Assembly: GCA_034435275.1 (NCBI GenBank)
Contig: DAOTXP010000315.1
Coordinates: 1-6,697, forward strand
From: JBFMCC01 sp034435275
GTDB taxonomy: Bacteria > Chloroflexota > Anaerolineae > Anaerolineales > Villigracilaceae
DNA: 6,697 bases
Reading direction: 5' to 3'
The notes beneath the pieces were generated by a model. That model ran no database searches, was not told where the DNA came from, and was given only the letters and a program-made list of their open reading frames with translations. Below are positions 5,444 to 6,697 of the stretch, one piece after another (the stretch's first letter is position 1; every line of letters starts with the position of its first letter). The position numbers and the translations under genes are program-made.

Positions 5444-5472
5444 AATATACTTTGGGCTGATGATTATGAGTA
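5444..5472 (-). promoter_or_regulatory. Methyltransferase promoter with a possible C-box (OM) on the -35
   Basis: On the minus strand a TATATT -10 (5449-5444) lies 17 bp after TACTCA (5472-5467) as a weak -35. The same place reads TACTCATAATC (5472-5462), a 6-of-8 match to GACTnnnAGTC. A C dimer bound here would block RNA polymerase, as C.Esp1396I does at its M promoter. A match this good is expected by chance about once in a few hundred bases, so position is the main argument. The gap between the flavoprotein stop and the methyltransferase ATG is only 62 bp, so the promoter must lie here unless there is read-through. Confidence 0.42.
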
Positions 5473-5483
5473 GCGGTTGGATT

Positions 5484-6697
5484 TTACCACATGTCCCCCT
5501 CATCCTCCTCCGCCCAGCCGCGCCACTGCTCTGCCTCCTCCGCCCCCACAAACCTGGGACCCGCGCCTCCTTCCTTCAGCAAATCCCGCGTGCGACAGTT
5601 CAACACCGCCTTCGCTGCCTCGATTCCCGAAGCCGTGACCCCCGCCACGCCGTGACTGAGCGTGCTTGCTCCGCACAGGTACAAGCCTTCGAACTCTGCC
5701 CGCGGCGGGAATGCCCACGGTCCCACCTGTTGTGGCGATTTCTCGATGCCATATAAATTTCCGCGCGTGGCGTTGAGATAATGCTCGTTCGTCAGCGGCG
5801 TGCCGAGGCTCCAGAACACGATGTGTTTGCTCAACCCAGGGATGCGCTTCTCCAGTCCGCGCACCATGCGCCACGCCAGGTCTTCCTTCATCGCCTCGTA
5901 GTCGGCGGGGCGCGCGCCATAGCGCGTGTGCGCCCACTTCTCGAACGCATCATAACCCACGAACGCGAACGACTCGCAGGTGTGATGTCCCGCCGTCGGT
6001 CCCGTCTTGTGCATCTTGGATGGGTCTTTCAGCGTCGTCACCGTCAGGAACATGCCAGGCGGCGTCTCCTCGCGCAGCAGCGCATCGGTCAACCCGTCGG
6101 CGTAAATCTTGTCAACATCCGCATTGTCGTAATACCACATGTTGCCCGAGTCGAGTCCCGCGCCGCGCAGGTCCATGTCGGTGGCGAAGAACAGGCTGAG
6201 GCACGACGTCGAATATCGGACAGAATCCACTTTCCGCTTGAGTCGAGCCGAGACTTTGTCCCTCCCAATCAATTGACCGAACGTCACTTCGGGATCGGCA
6301 TTGGAGATGACGACGCCCGCGCGGATTTCTTCTCCCGATTCCAATTCGACGCCCAAAACTTTTCTCCCCTCAAGCATGATCCGCTTCACGCGTGACCCAA
6401 GCCTGATCTGCCCACCCGACCTTTTCAACGCCCGAACGAACGCGCGCGGAATCGTGAACGCGCCTCCGAGCGGATACCAGCCGCCATTGAGATAGTGATG
6501 AGTGATGCCCGCGTGCATGAACGCGCTCACCCGCGACGGCGGCAGTCCATGATCCCCCGACTGTCCCGCCAGCACGCCGCGCAGAACGGGATCGCTGACG
6601 TGGGCATTGATGAGGTCGGCGCCGGTGGCGCGCACCCACTTGAGTAGATTGCCCATCCCCTTCGCGGCTTCGAGGGGGCTCTCCAGCCTGCCGAGGT
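5484..6697 (-). CDS. Phytoene-desaturase-like FAD oxidoreductase (CrtI/COG1233 family), 5' end missing
   Basis: An open frame of 403 residues from the right window edge to a TAA at 5484-5486. It stays open through the edge (LGRLESPLEAAK precedes the first internal ATG at 6656), so that ATG is not the start and the N-terminal GxGxxG FAD motif lies outside. Family features are the GGWYPLGG segment (about 6485-6462) with the following IPRAF, a strand-rich region ending VISNADP (about 6311-6291), and the C-terminal FAD-binding motif GLYLCGASTLSHGVAGVTASG (about 5687-5625 in two parts). Full members run about 500-550 residues and oxidise or saturate carotenoid- or retinoid-like polyenes; the substrate here is unknown. 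The last 35 residues are a charged, acidic tail ending EEDEGDMW, probably a lineage-specific extension. No terminator is visible before the methyltransferase promoter, so read-through into that gene is possible. Confidence 0.85.
   Translation of the reverse strand, partial: LGRLESPLEAAKGMGNLLKWVRATGADLINAHVSDPVLRGVLAGQSGDHGLPPSRVSAFMHAGITHHYLNGGWYPLGGAFTIPRAFVRALKRSGGQIRLGSRVKRIMLEGRKVLGVELESGEEIRAGVVISNADPEVTFGQLIGRDKVSARLKRKVDSVRYSTSCLSLFFATDMDLRGAGLDSGNMWYYDNADVDKIYADGLTDALLREETPPGMFLTVTTLKDPSKMHKTGPTAGHHTCESFAFVGYDAFEKWAHTRYGARPADYEAMKEDLAWRMVRGLEKRIPGLSKHIVFWSLGTPLTNEHYLNATRGNLYGIEKSPQQVGPWAFPPRAEFEGLYLCGASTLSHGVAGVTASGIEAAKAVLNCRTRDLLKEGGAGPRFVGAEEAEQWRGWAEEDEGDMW

Noticed and set aside
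5781..6395. Plus-strand open frame of 204 codons
   Set aside because: It is antisense to the FAD oxidoreductase and rich in arginine, as expected from a GC-rich shadow frame.

Overview
The window reads as part of a bacterial chromosome, most likely from the Chloroflexota (Anaerolineae-like). This rests on a zinc-ribbon class III cyclase of a type I associate with that group, a MutS2-like gene start, a CrtI/COG1233 flavoprotein, and copies of a TTTAACCACAGAT-type intergenic repeat. The taxonomic call is an inference from gene style, not a computed placement.

Layout. Positions 1-2011 are GC-rich and all on the minus strand: the first 26 codons of a MutS2-like gene running off the left edge, a class III nucleotide cyclase, and a membrane-anchored alpha/beta hydrolase about 20 bp upstream of it. 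Short copies of a TTTAACCACAGAT-type repeat lie at the ends of these genes. Positions 2082-2293 hold a terminator and the wreck of a DUF5131 (phage Gp37/Gp68) gene. It keeps its strong ribosome binding site, its first 31 codons and its last 29 codons, but has lost the whole middle. Positions 5484-6697 return to GC-rich minus-strand sequence with the C-terminal two thirds or so of a phytoene-desaturase-like FAD oxidoreductase that enters from the right edge.

Between them, positions about 2340-5475 form a more AT-rich island that looks like a complete, self-regulated Type II-like restriction-modification system. A small XRE-family controller (C) gene and an HNH endonuclease gene overlap in a plus-strand operon. 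They converge on a 667-residue adenine-N6 methyltransferase fused to a HsdS-like target recognition domain. The two convergent genes share the 4 bp of their stop codons (CTAA).

The most informative signal is regulatory. Upstream of the C gene lie two 11-bp C-boxes (TACTGATAGTC, then TGTG, then GATTCATAGTG) with the layout of the PvuII/Esp1396I/AhdI controller operators. They are followed by a -10 box placed so that transcription would begin at the ATG itself (leaderless). A third, weaker C-box covers the predicted -35 of the methyltransferase promoter. This predicts that C activates then represses its own C-R operon and also represses M, which is the timing circuit known from Esp1396I, here paired with an HNH nuclease and a methyltransferase-specificity fusion. 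A diverged 38-bp direct repeat containing a 28-bp near-palindrome sits just upstream and is unexplained.
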